Assembly: GCF_004337985.1 (NCBI RefSeq)
Contig: NC_043742.1
Span: 7,729,136 to 7,793,135 of the forward strand
DNA from: Pyricularia pennisetigena
Lineage: Eukaryota > Ascomycota > Sordariomycetes > Magnaporthales > Pyriculariaceae
DNA length: 64,000 nucleotides
Direction of reading: 5' to 3'
The notes beneath the pieces were generated by a model. That model was not told the origin of the DNA. It worked only from the letters and a program-made list of their open reading frames with translations, and did no database searches. Numbering within the stretch: the first letter of the stretch is position 1; each line of letters begins with the position of its first letter. Positions 12,802-23,316 of this stretch are shown one piece after another. The translations under genes were made by a program, and so were the position numbers.

Positions 12802-13194
12802 ATGGGTCTCCTATCGCCCCGAGGAATGCCGTGGTCCAAAGAGCCACCCAAGCCCAAGGCGCACATCCAAGCGTTCATCCGCCAGAACGAATCTCAAGAG
12901 CGGCTGGACAAGCCGCCGGCACCAGTCAGAAGCTACAGCTCACCTTCTTCCCGCCAAACGCAGTGGCCAGAGAAGAGCAGTGCACCCATGCCGCCCCAGC
13001 AAACGACCAGATGGACCAACGCAAGGCCGCCTGCCAAGCGGGCCGAGACGGAGCCCTTACCAATGCTCCCGCCAAGGCCACTGAACTGTCGGCCGGGTGA
13101 AGGTCCCAAGTTTGGCTTCCTTAGCAAGGTCTGTCCGAGGTTATGTCGGAGACATAGGCTGCCTGACTATGCAGAGGTTTGTAACACCCGGTAG
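12802..13194 (+). CDS. Small basic Pro-rich hypothetical protein
   Basis: A 130-aa open frame starting in a good context (CAACATGGG). Third codon positions are strongly G/C-rich over most of its length, unlike the flanking DNA, which is the main reason for calling it. The product is rich in Pro, Arg, Gln and Ser (PRGMPWSKEPPKPKAH near the start, PLPMLPPRPLNCRPGEGPKF near residue 100) and looks disordered apart from a basic Cys-containing tail. No signal peptide, membrane segment or known domain is seen. An unseen intron near the 3' end is possible, because codon bias weakens after about 13125. Confidence 0.45.
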   Translation: MGLLSPRGMPWSKEPPKPKAHIQAFIRQNESQERLDKPPAPVRSYSSPSSRQTQWPEKSSAPMPPQQTTRWTNARPPAKRAETEPLPMLPPRPLNCRPGEGPKFGFLSKVCPRLCRRHRLPDYAEVCNTR

Positions 13195-15562
13195 ATCGGG
13201 GGCTAGTCGACTCCGTGCGTAACCGGCCGTGCTGACAACATGCATTTTGACACAAAGGACGAGTATTGGACACCGAAAAGCAACGCTGCCATCATGAGAG
13301 ATGATGCGATGTACTATGATGAGAGAAGAAGATGGTGAGCATTAGGCTGTATGGCAGGAAATGGGCCGGTGATGAAGAAAGTTACCAACTGGCTTTAAAT
13401 GCCTGGATGAGCAAGGAGAAAAATTGCAACGACAAAACAAAAGAAAAAAAAGGAAAAAAAGGGAGGCAGAGTGCAAGGCAATGCCGGCGTGGCCATATAC
13501 CCGTCGCTCTGTTTTCAAGTCAACAAATCGGACTGGGGGAAGATGTGGAAATCTGAAAATCTCGGCAATAGAGTAGCCTCGACAGGACACAGACCGGAAG
13601 GGACGTCGAATCAGCTACTGCTTTTGGTTGTTGGGGTCCAAAAATAGCAGAAGTTATACTATGAACAGAGGTTGATGATCCACTGTTGATCTTCTCCCCA
13701 TACTCTGCCTACTGTACTTTACTATCGTAGTAAGTGTGCAAGGGACATAGCTTGATAAATAGTACTCTCACAAAGGAAGCATGCACGTCGATCCGCAGTT
13801 TATCACCATGCGAAGATCCTTGTGGTTAGTTGCGGGTCATTACCAAGCCGGTGGTTCCTCGGCGAACCTATGCGGCCTAAATTGATCTTCGAGAGTAGCT
13901 CTAGCACGCCACGTATAATCCGTCCTCCCCAATCTGGCCGGTGCATGTCCGCGGTGAGTGGTGACATTGTGTGACTGGGAGTGCTGGTGACGCGAGAGAA
14001 TGATCTGTTTCCAGGACTCTGTTTGGTGTCCTCTTTTTCCCTTTCTTTCTCTTTTTGTCCTTTTCCTTTTCCACGATTGTCGCATCAATGTTTGTTGGCC
14101 CACAACGAGCTGCAGATCGGGACCACAATCGTAGCCGAGTGTACCTATCGTAGCAGTGATGGCCCCCAATAATCATTTGATCAATCACGTGGATAGCCAT
14201 GTGGAGTTGTTTTGGTCTAAGCGACGTCATAAGTGCGTCGATCCAAACCCGCCGGCCCCGCTTCCAATGTAACGATCCCTGATTCAAGAGCTCCGCGGAG
14301 GTTACCACCTCAATCTTGTACATCCCACTTTGAAGAGCAACAAAGCATGGAAAACTGGGAAGCGAAAAGCAACAGAAGGAAGGAAAAACTTTCAAACTCC
14401 GTCTGAAATGCTGGCCACCGATACCACCAAAAAAATATGCTTACTATCCACAAACTAATCGATTAGAGATACCGCTAACTGGACACATACTAAGGCTAGC
14501 AGATCCCATCGTGCACTCGCACTAGCCAAAAACAAATTTTGAGGTTGGGATCATCACCCAAACGCAGGGTCCTCCCCACTCTAAATCTTCAAGCCAAACC
14601 ACAGCGGCTACAGGCGAGCTGCTCAAGCTGCCGTACAGCCGGAGGCCAAGCATGAGCGTCTGATGAGTGATATACTAGACTAGGTATTGAAAGAATTCTT
14701 TTGTCTTGGCATCCTACCAGGTCTTGGTACCCTACCAGGTCTTCCTTCGTACGCTTACGGTGCATCCGATGTCTCTTGACTTCTCCTCGGCAGCACCCAC
14801 GCCTTAACCGGCAGTCGCAGTGGCAGGGCCGTGCACCCACCCACCCTGTCATGTCATGCCATGCCACTGTGATGTGCCCCTCCCGGATAGCCGACCTCCA
14901 AGAAATTCCAATCCGATGGATCACCCCTGGTGGCTCCATCCGACCACGCTTTAATGGATGGCAGACCAACGAGTGCACACCGCACAATACTCCGAGATCT
15001 TCTGAGCAGCGAGTCCGACCTCGTGGATCGTCTTGATACAAGCATGACCATGCTATGGCTTGCAAGTCTACTACGTACCATACCAAGCATCTGCGAGGAG
15101 ATTGAAATGTCTGCATTTTTCCTTCCCCATCCGTCACACTCCCGGCCGCGAACCTGTTTTCGATATCAGACTGGACGCTACCTTACTCGGACACAGGCGG
15201 AAATTGTATTGCCAAGAAAAGGGTCTTGATATGTGGACTGGAAATGCCCGGACACCCCTGACTCTGAGTCTGCGGGGGGGCATCCAGTGCCGCGTCAGAC
15301 AGCTGATCCTTTCTTCACCTTTACTTCCAATTCCCGCCCCTTGATGCAGTATTTGAAGATCTGCCCCTTGACCGAGACTCTGAACAAACAACCTCACCAA
15401 CAGCGGCCCTCAAACGTCACACTCCATCGATTATAGCATCCCGGCGATTATAGGCGGGCGGTCGCCGACTGACGGGAACTAGCAGAGCATCCCCACCGAC
15501 CGGGAATCCCTGCGCCAAGCTCTGCGCGACGAGCGGCAGGCCGCTCCGGATATCGCAGGGCG
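13195..15562. other. Gene-poor region, no supported gene
   Basis: About 2.4 kb with an A/G-rich tract (13425-13465), a T/C-rich tract (14030-14075) and short frames on both strands that lack codon bias or motifs. The last few hundred bases probably hold the promoter of the GPI-protein gene at 15563. Confidence 0.5.
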
Positions 15563-17046
15563 ATGGGGCACCACGCGCGGATGCGGCGATTGTACACGAT
15601 TTTCGCCGCGTCCGCCGTAGTCGCCGCCTGCTTCTTTTCTTCCGTCCTCGCCGCCGAATGCGATCGATCCCTCAGGTTCGAAAACCAGGCCGACGTTGAC
15701 AAGGCCAACTGCTCAAGCGTCACAGGAGATGTGGTAATACCTGCGACGGCGACTGGGGTCATCACGTTCAACGACCTTTTGAATATACAAGGAGAGTTTC
15801 GGGTGGATAGTTGCAAGGGAGATGGATGCTCGTTGGTTGGGATTTCGAGCAGGAACCTGACGAGGATCGGCGGGAGGCTGTACATTGAAGGGGCGTCGAG
15901 GTTACAGTCTGTCAAGCTACCGGGCCTGCGCAAGGTGAGAGGTGACTTGCACCTCCTCGATCTTCCATCGCTCAACGAACTCGACCTAGTCAGCATCAAC
16001 AACGTGGGCAGCTTTCACTTGGTGTCGGCGCCAAAGCTCCTCCAAGCCAAGATAGGACTTGGTCGCGGAATCAGCACGGATCCCGACGTCGGACTCAAGA
16101 ATATAACCGGAGAGGCAACAGGAGCCGGCGAGGCCGTGGTGGAGGTGCGCAATGTCGGCTTGTCCAACCTGAATGGGCTCATCGACTTTTGGGACGCCAA
16201 GAGGCTCATCGTTGAAAACCTGCCCAACCTCCACCGCCAGACGTTCCGGGTTCGCAACGTGGAGGAGATGCGCGTGGTTGGCAACGACAACATGACCCTT
16301 TACTTTTGGGAAGAGAACCTGATGGAGGAGACACCTGGTCCCAACATCACCCGTTTGCACGTCAGCGGGATCCGCCACATATCGCCGTGTCTTCACCCGG
16401 TCGTTCACGAGTTCATCGCCGACAACAATCCCCGCCTCGAGTATCTGCACTTTAACTTTGAAAAGCTCGCCCGGCTAGACGTGCACGATAACCCGAACCT
16501 CAAGAAGATGGTGAGCTGGGCGAAGCTTAATAGGTTCTGGAAGGACATACACATACAGGACAACCCCCAGCTCAGGCTGAGCCAGTTCCCGGCGCGCGCA
16601 CCCGACGACAACTTGACGGCGTACGACTGCCCGGCTTTCTATAACGCGTTCAGAGACCAGTGGGCATGGTTTCCGAATGTTTTCAACAGTGTTGTCATCT
16701 CGGCCGACATTGACAATACTTTTTTGTGAGTGACGACATTTGGTCCCCAGCTCTTTTACAACTATACTAACTCTACCTCAGCAACGAAACATGGACAAGC
16801 CTATACCTCGACTCGTCCGGCCCCGGCACAACAAAGCCCAAGGTCATGGACGCGTTTGTGGTTAAATCATCCAACGACACCTTCAACTGTCAAGACCTCA
16901 ACTTGCTACGGACGGAGAAAGGAGCATTCCCGGGCACGTATTCTTGCCAAGGCGAGACGTTGCCGGCGGGGTCGGGCGTGAGCCTAGAGGCACCAATGAG
17001 GGTGGCTCTTGTTATTGCTGCTATGATTGGTGCTCTGCTCTTGTAG
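15563..17046 (+). CDS. Ecm33-like GPI-anchored cell wall protein
   Basis: Exons 15563-16725 and 16782-17046 join to 475 aa; the 56-bp intron has GTGAGT, a CTAAC branch site and CAG. A second Met at 15581 may be the true start, since it puts the basic-hydrophobic signal peptide (RRLYTIFAASAVVAACFF) directly at the N-terminus. The mature part shows receptor-L/leucine-rich style repeats: VTGDVVIPATATGVITFNDL, LPGLRKVRGDLHLLDLPSL and LNGLIDFWDAKRLIVENLP. N-glycosylation sequons are common. The C-terminus ends in a hydrophobic tail (ALVIAAMIGALLL) with no charged residue after it, as in GPI signals. Ecm33/Sps2 proteins act in cell wall organisation (family knowledge). It lacks the long Ser/Thr-rich stalk usual in yeast Ecm33, so it may be a divergent paralogue. 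It converges on the GH6 gene. Confidence 0.8.
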
Positions 17047-17302
17047 GACACCCTACTGAGCGTCATTTTGTTCAACAATTCTTGCCGTCATGCGACTATG
17101 CAATGTATAAATTTTCATGGGACTAAAGGATTACGGGAAAAAAATCAGGTATACACAGTTTATTGTTTCTGTACACATATAATGAGATGAACAATGCAGA
17201 TAAATATCTTTTAGGTCCAGGCGGACGCTGGCGTGCAATGCACTCGACACGTTTGGTATCCGATCCCATCCTTGTTCTAACGTCGTCATAACAACCCAAA
17301 AC

Positions 17303-18454
17303 TTACATGTCCAGGCTAGGGTGCGCATTCTCAACAAGCATCCTAAAGTACTCCTCAAACCAAGCTCCAGCGCGCGTGGCGCCCTCCATGCCGCACTCGC
17401 CGTCAGACTCACCACCGGGCTTGACCCAGACGATACTGTCGACGTGGGGGTTCTCAACAGGCGTGCCGGGGGCGATGCCGAAGCCCGCAGGCTCGACGTT
17501 GCACCACTCTCCCCACTCCTTGCGGGCGCCGGGCAGGTGGACGCGGCCCTGGTCGATGAGGAAGCGCGACGGCAGGCCCTCGGCCTCGAGGTGCGGGGCG
17601 AGCGACAGTGCGTAGTGCGACTCGTCGTAGGAATTGGACCACTCGGTGTAGGGCTCGAGCGGCTCGGGCATGATGAAGGGGTTGTAGTTGGACACGTTGG
17701 TCACGACGCCGCGCACCGTCGAGTTGCCGCCCGCCATGCCGACGACCTTGGCGAACTCCTTGGCCGTCGGGGCCAGGTTGTCGTCCCATCCCAGCCAGCC
17801 GCCGTGCGCGGCGTCCAGGTACAGGTGCACGTGGTCGAACTGCAGCGACCGGATGGCGTGGGCGATGCCCTCCTCGTAGACGGGCGCCGCGCGCGCGCAA
17901 AACTCGACCCCCATGTTGGTGACGAGGTTCGCGAGCGAGTCGGGCTCCAGCACCACGGCAAAGGTGAGGTCCGCGGCCGCGGCGAGCTTCTCGGCAAACG
18001 GCGCCACGTACGTCTCCTTGTACAGCCGCAGCCCGTCCTTGGTCGAGTCGAGCTCGCCCGCCGACTCGCCCGCGCTGCAGTCGCGGTCGGGCAGGTTGTA
18101 GTGCACGAGGCCGACGATCTGGTCCTCGCCCGTGGCCTTCTTGGCGGCGCGGGCGCCCTCGATGGCCGCGTCGATGTCGGGCAGCGACGCAATGTTGGAG
18201 ATCCAGACAAAGGTGCCCGTCTGCTGCACCTTGCGGACGCGTGCGGCGTTGGCCGAGTCGCCGATCGACTCGTAGTGCGCCAGCGCCGGCTCGGCCTTTT
18301 CGGCCCACTCCGGGTTCGCAAACAGCTTCTTGCCCTCGAACGGGTTGGCGCCTTCTTGTCGGCGCAGGTGGCGGGGGGACGATGCGCGGTTGCGCGGCAT
18401 GGCGCTGACGCCGACCGTGGCCGTCAGCCCCAGCAGGACCGTTGAGAAGAGCAT
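17303..18454 (-). CDS. GH6 cellobiohydrolase/endoglucanase, no CBM
   Basis: Single-exon 383-aa secreted glycoside hydrolase of family 6, which cleaves beta-1,4-glucan with inversion. The ATG at 18454 is chosen because it starts a signal peptide (MLFSTVLLGLTATVGVSAM) followed by a dibasic-rich propeptide; an earlier in-frame Met at 18568 would add a non-secretory Gln-rich leader. Catalytic-region motifs match Trichoderma Cel6A: LVHYNLPDRDCSAG, VVLEPDSLANLVTNM, HLYLDAAHGGWLGW, LIDQGR, and WVKPGGESDGEC near the end, followed by AGAWFEEYF. There is no Cys-rich CBM1 or Ser/Thr linker, so it is a catalytic-domain-only GH6. A TATA box lies about 126 bp upstream. Confidence 0.95.
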   Translation of the reverse strand: MLFSTVLLGLTATVGVSAMPRNRASSPRHLRRQEGANPFEGKKLFANPEWAEKAEPALAHYESIGDSANAARVRKVQQTGTFVWISNIASLPDIDAAIEGARAAKKATGEDQIVGLVHYNLPDRDCSAGESAGELDSTKDGLRLYKETYVAPFAEKLAAAADLTFAVVLEPDSLANLVTNMGVEFCARAAPVYEEGIAHAIRSLQFDHVHLYLDAAHGGWLGWDDNLAPTAKEFAKVVGMAGGNSTVRGVVTNVSNYNPFIMPEPLEPYTEWSNSYDESHYALSLAPHLEAEGLPSRFLIDQGRVHLPGARKEWGEWCNVEPAGFGIAPGTPVENPHVDSIVWVKPGGESDGECGMEGATRAGAWFEEYFRMLVENAHPSLDM

Positions 18455-18579
18455 GATTGGGATGTGGCGTTGGGGACGTTGTGCAGCAGAGGGAGGCCGG
18501 CAAGTGAAGGAGGTTCTTGCTTTGCTTGTTTGCTGTTGCTGATGTTGCTGGCTGTCCGGCAAGGTCAAGTAATGGGCAT

Positions 18580-18586
18580 TTTTATA
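18580..18586 (-). promoter_or_regulatory. TATA box of the GH6 gene
   Basis: TATAAAA on the minus strand, 126-132 bp upstream of the GH6 start codon and next to an A-run of about 19 bases. A canonical TATA box fits a strongly inducible cellulase gene. Confidence 0.5.
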
Positions 18587-19586
18587 CTCGGAAAAAAAAA
18601 AAAAAAAAAAGGAAGTCGTCTCTTACTCTCCAGGGTACATCTTGGACTCAGTCCTTCCACGATGCGGCATATTTCGCAACATTAGAGAGAGGCTCAGGCG
18701 GCCCGAAAGACAAGCCAAGCCATGCATCGACCGGAAGGCGGAGCGGAGACCAATCCCGCGAGTGACTTTGTCCATTGGCATGGTGCGCATCTGGTATCAG
18801 CGATCTTTGGTTCCACCCTGGCAATATTGACTGGCTGGCCAAACAAACCACCATTCACTGCCAGGTAGTATTTCCCAAGAGAGATCGTCTCGGATGGAGG
18901 CCCGAATCCAAACTTTGTTGTCCATGTTGTGCAGTCGAGGACCGTGCCAAGACCACTGGGCATTGCTGCAATAGACAACCCTGGCATTAAATTCCGGAAG
19001 GGGGTGAAACGGGATGAAGACGGGACGTGACCTCCGAAGATGTGGGTTTATTTTCAACGTATTTATCCAGAGCCGCCAACCCCCCGTGTCACCCGGACAG
19101 GTTTACTGGCAGATCCATCCCAGATTCGAAAATCACCGTCCTGTTCTATTTATCCGTTCCTGCATCTCCCAAGAGTCGTCTCCGGGACACTCCCGAGTGA
19201 ATGAGCATTTTATGCACCTTGGCCAATATAAAAGGCTTGGCTTACCCGCGCCTAGGGATGGTAACCTTTACTCTTCAGACACGGAGATCTATTGCAACGT
19301 CTGACGTTGCACCCTATCCGCTTGGCGGGCCGTTTACTGCGATTTCCGACAGTCGTCCATTTATATGCGACGCGACTTGCGGTTTTTTGGACTGCTTTCA
19401 GGTGAACAACAATTGCAATATCAAAATTTGCGATGGCCACATGCAAGGTTTATGGGATGACTTTTTTCTAAAGATTTCAGGGGAAATCAATCAAAGAAAA
19501 AAGAAAAAGAAAAAGAAAAAGTGTAAAGAAATCGAGACAACTTATTGACAAATGAATGCAACAGTAACTCGTCAAAAAGTTTAGGT
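18587..19586. other. Intergenic region with an orphan CCAAT-TATA
   Basis: About 1 kb upstream of the GH6 gene on one side and downstream of tRNA-Gly on the other. A CCAATATAAAAGG motif near 19223-19235 (plus strand) precedes a 96-codon open frame from 19258 with six Cys in its C-terminal half and a Lys-rich tail. I could not support it as a gene. Confidence 0.4.
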
Positions 19587-19671
19587 TGCATCAGCCGTGA
19601 ATCGAACACGGGGCCCATCGAATGGATTCATGGAATGGCAACGATGGATTTTACCACTAAACCACTGATGC
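19587..19671 (-). tRNA. tRNA-Gly(GCC) with a 14-nt intron
   Basis: The minus strand folds as a cloverleaf: acceptor GCATCAG/CTGATGC, D arm GTTT-AGTGGTA-AAAT, anticodon stem CATCG/CGATG with anticodon GCC, T arm CCGTG-TTCGATT-CACGG and discriminator A. Total length is 85 nt. The mature tRNA would be 71 nt, which leaves 14 nt in the canonical position just 3' of the anticodon. The CCA end is not encoded, as expected in eukaryotes. Confidence 0.93.
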
Positions 19672-20352
19672 TGGTTTAATTGTTGTTGTTGGGGCACGGA
19701 CGATCTGCCGGTTAGATACCGAAACACAGCGGACAGTTACTAGGACGTTGGTAAGTTGCAACGTTAATGTGGCAAGATCCTTGGAGCCGCGCTTTGATTT
19801 ATTTATTTATTTATTTTTTTGGCCCTGTCATGTCGTATAAGCATATTTATTGCTGGTTCACCAACTGCGACACTGGTTTACTAACGACGCAGTTAATAAT
19901 GCGAAATATTATATTCAGGACTACTTTTTTGCTTGGCCATCAACTCCTTATCTGTATATAGTGCTAATCTGACAATTATACCTACCCCGTTAATGTTTTT
20001 CAGCTTAGTCAGTTGGGCTTTCGCTCGCCTTTGGTCTGGTCACTATAGCATGGGAAGAGCAGTTCATTTAATGGCCGCGCCAGATTGTCCCCTTGCTTCT
20101 TTTGAAATTGCGAATATTGCGTTTAATATTTATTTAAGTACGATGTGCAGCACTCAATTCCTTCCCGCCACCTGGACAGGGACGCCCCCTGGGGCCTTTT
20201 CCATTCAAGCAAACCGAACATCTCCAATAAAAAAAACCGACATAACAACGTAATTTCAGTCTCACGAGAATTTTGAAAGAGCCAAAAAGCATAAAAAGTG
20301 GACATGGGCGCAGCACAAGATAAAAATAAGTAAGAAGCTGCGCAAAAATATA
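19672..20352. other. AT-rich intergenic region between tRNAs
   Basis: About 680 bp of AT-rich sequence with an ATTT repeat run near 19797-19817. No gene or recognisable element is seen. Confidence 0.5.
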
Positions 20353-20433
20353 TGACAAGTGTGGGATTTGAACCCACGAGGCGTGAGCCATAGGAGCCTA
20401 AATCCTACTCCATAACCACTCGGACAACTTGCC
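20353..20433 (-). tRNA. tRNA-Leu(UAG)
   Basis: An 81-nt cloverleaf on the minus strand: acceptor GGCAAGT pairs with ACTTGTC (one G-U pair), D arm TCCGAGTGGTTATGGA, anticodon stem TAGGA/TCCTA with loop TTTAGGC (anticodon UAG, reading CUA), a long class II variable arm and T arm GTGGG-TTCAAAT-CCCAC. No intron. Its 5' flank and 5' half are duplicated, with mutations, at about 23155-23316. Confidence 0.93.
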
Positions 20434-20545
20434 AGACCAATTGGACGAAATCGCTTGCCAAACTGTGATATTATATACGAACAACAACTGCCTAAATGCC
20501 AAAAATTGCTCACCGAGCAAATCACTGCCGTATGTTTTCCAGAGA
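20385..20545 (-). repeat. tRNA-Leu locus duplication, copy 1 (source)
   Basis: About 160 bp covering the 5' flank and 5' half of the tRNA-Leu gene. Read on the minus strand it aligns with the plus strand at 23155-23316. Shared blocks include CACAGTTTGGCAAGCG and AAGTTGTCCGAGTGGTTATG. The flank outside the tRNA also matches, so this is a DNA duplication and not a retroposed tRNA. Outer boundaries are approximate. Confidence 0.7.
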
Positions 20546-22243
20546 AGTATTATGCTTCATCAGTCTGGCAGCGCGGCTACCTCATAACGGCAAGTTTCGT
20601 AGGGGTCAAATCGCCTATTTGCCATTGCGTAAGCTATTCTATCCTAGCCCGACTTGCAAATTGTTTCTCGTGGGTGGATTGGTTAGTTGTCTTTTCCGCG
20701 CTTGCCCAACGAAGAAATTTCAATGTAGCTTCGCCGGCAAGAGATTTAGTTGTGGAGGAAGGAGCGGCGGCGGTGTTGCTGGCGATAATGCCTCAGCAAA
20801 AGCCCTTTACATAAGGTTGGAGCTTACGGACGAGCTTCGCTGGCTCCTCTAGATATAGCCTCGCGGTACGCTGGACTTTCTGTATTATTAATGCCGAACC
20901 AAGCCTCTTAATTCCCTCCCCATCTCTACTGGTACATATCTGGTAACCAATCTCTCTTAGTTACGGCCTTTAATCTACCTGTCTCCCTACCGTCCTGCGA
21001 GCGGTCCTGGGGCCAGGCTGCCTTGGATGAACCTGTCAGTGCATTCGCCTGGACAGGATATCTTCACGGCAGAGGCGAGAGTCAAGATTATCCTGAGACC
21101 ATCAAACTCATGTCAATACGCAGGCGCACCGAGAATTGGTGCCTTGATTTTACCCCACCAAATTACAAATCGACCCCTGTGAGACTGACTCCTGGGGACC
21201 CAACAATCTTCGTCTTGCATCCGTCGACCATATGAACAGCAGCCATCTTCTCGATGTTGGCGCTGTATCGTATAGCCTGGGTGACTATCCCCAAGCGACT
21301 CAAACCGGCGCTATCGCCCTGGTCTCCAAGATCATGGCTTCAGCTCCGAGGCCTGCCCAGCTTCGTCATCCACGTGCACAATCGCTCCTCAAAACCCCTG
21401 GTTCGAACCAAAGGCCCGTATGCTGATGTCGAGGGGGACCGCTGATCAGGTGAAAGTTCTATCAGCTAGTTATCACGTTTGGTGTCCGCGCGATATAGTA
21501 TAGACATAGATAAGGATAATAAAAGACTTGATTCAAAGATATATTTGCTTTGCCCTGTAAAACGATACTACGGCGACCCAAGCAAAGTAATTTTTCAGTC
21601 CAGCCACGATCTATGATCACAAATTTGGCCGCACTGTTGCACACAGATAGTCCAAATCACTGTTCATGGGTAATTTCCGAACACTAAATGTCTGCCTTTA
21701 CTTCCTTTACTGGAAAAACTCACATTCTTATGTCCTGAACTTTAATGCCTAACTGGAACATCGGTCAAAGCTACGGGCTGGGTTTGTCCGCAATGTTACG
21801 TGATTTTTTCACTACATGCTGTTTGATAAATCATGCGATTTTCACGGCTGGCAAACATTCCATGCGAACCCTACTTACAGTATGTTTGTAGAAGCAACTG
21901 TTGGCTTTTGACTAACAGAAGTGCCTGCTAGATAGCAGCATTTACAAAAAGAATCTGTTACACTTTCCTTTCTGTAAGCAGAACGAGATGATCCCCAAGA
22001 AGTGTTCAAGTCAAGTCAAGTCAAGCCGTGAATTTTCTCATCGTCACATGCTGTTTGTTATTGTCTAGTATAAGTGGAACAACCCGTAAAAATATAAATT
22101 TTGCGTATTATTATTTTTGTTTATTAAAAAGTCATAAAATTAGCATTGCAATTGGAATACAACCTACAAAATATATCTATCAAACTTTTTTTTTCTTTTT
22201 TTTTTTTGGCACTATTTTCATTATGTATTCGCCCCAGTACAAA

Positions 22244-22405
22244 AACCCATGGGTTACCCAATTCGGATTCAGCCCGGGAGCCCGCGGGTCCCATTAACCC
22301 GCCAAAAAAAAACCCGTGGGCCTTTACGGGCCCCCGCCAAGAGCCCGTGGGCTGGTGGGCCTGGACGGGCTATTCCTCTTTTCGGGTTTTGGCAGGCCTT
22401 AGACC
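22244..22405 (+). repeat. GC-rich dispersed repeat, copy 1
   Basis: A 162-bp GC-rich island in AT-rich DNA, nearly identical to 33701-33863 in the same orientation. Shared stretches include AACCCGTGGGCCTTTACGGG and CAAGAGCCCGTGGGCTGGTG. It is full of short CCCGNGGG inverted motifs. Subterminal repeats of this kind are seen in hAT-like non-autonomous elements, but neither ends nor target-site duplications could be confirmed here. Confidence 0.75.
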
Positions 22406-23154
22406 AAGCAGAAGCTGCAGATTCCCAAGGAGCCCAAAGGAGACGGCTGCGGTGAGCCTTGATGCCGAATTCGAGGACGAGTTCAGAATAAAATGATTTC
22501 AAGGAGGCTCTTGAATACAGACTGAAGAGTGAGCTTTGACTTTTTGACTTTAAATATTCGGTCTCTAAAAGCTACCTAATGGTCTTTTACGTCGAAACGG
22601 TCCGTAAACGTTCAAAGTACCTATCAGACTACCTATCGTTTTCCCTGTTCAAATACTTACGGCTCTTGCTACCTAGTTTCAGTCTTGATTATTCGAATTT
22701 CAAAGCTCAAAGATACTGGGCGTGAGCGTTAACTATGTAGGCCGGATATGAGAGTGAGTGCTGATTTACATGTCATAAGATTGCTGCCTGAAAAGGAACT
22801 CTAGGATCTTTATAGGCTCAGTTTATACATGTCAAGCACGGCTTTGTAATGCTCTTCAAACCAAATTCATCAATCAGATAAGTAATTCCAAGCACCTAGA
22901 GGCATTGGGGCCGGCTCTGAAAGTCTATCTAGCTGATATTCAATAGCGTATAGACCTGGGAAAAGCGAGCAAGTCAAACATAATCAGTGCCACACATAAT
23001 CGTGCGCTACATGTCGGCCACTTTCTTGTTGCATCTAGCCAAGAAGTCCAGATTGGAACATCAGGGAGACGGAAGATAGGCAAGCACATAGACTAGGTCG
23101 ACGGCTGCACTCTAAAGTACTCGGATGACGGATCCGGCAGGCCTACTGTTAAAA

Positions 23155-23316
23155 TTTATGTGGAAAATATACCACTGTGTTTGCTCATTGAATAATCTTT
23201 GGTGTTCAGGCGGTCAGGTTGGCTATATAGTGCCACAGTTTGGCAAGCGGTTCCGTCCAATTCGTCTGGAAAGTTGTCCGAGTGGTTATGAAGTAGGATC
23301 TAGGCTCCTATGACTA
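23155..23316 (+). repeat. tRNA-Leu locus duplication, copy 2 (degenerate)
   Basis: Matches the minus strand of 20385-20545 over about 160 bp. Most differences are C/T or G/A transitions, the pattern expected if repeat-induced point mutation (RIP) has acted on the pair. Similarity stops in the anticodon/variable arm region. Confidence 0.65.
23268..23315 (+). pseudogene. Truncated tRNA-Leu pseudogene
   Basis: The 5' half of tRNA-Leu: acceptor-like GGAAAGT, D arm TCCGAGTGGTTATGAA and anticodon arm TAGGATCTAGGCTCCTA, still with a UAG anticodon. The 3' half (variable loop, T arm, acceptor 3' strand) is missing, so it cannot form a tRNA. Confidence 0.75.

Noticed and set aside
14589..15137. 182-codon minus-strand frame in the 13-15 kb gap
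   Set aside because: Composition and codon use look random; the opposite strand has equally long frames.
17321..18445. 374-codon plus-strand frame opposite the GH6 gene
   Set aside because: Antisense shadow of a GC-rich gene; it has no motif of its own.
22006..22026. CAAGT short tandem run as a CRISPR-like or telomere-like array
   Set aside because: Only four units of five bases; a simple microsatellite in a eukaryotic genome.
23155..23316. tRNA-derived SINE
   Set aside because: Similarity to the tRNA locus extends into the upstream flank and there is no 3' body or tail, so this is a segmental duplication and not a SINE.
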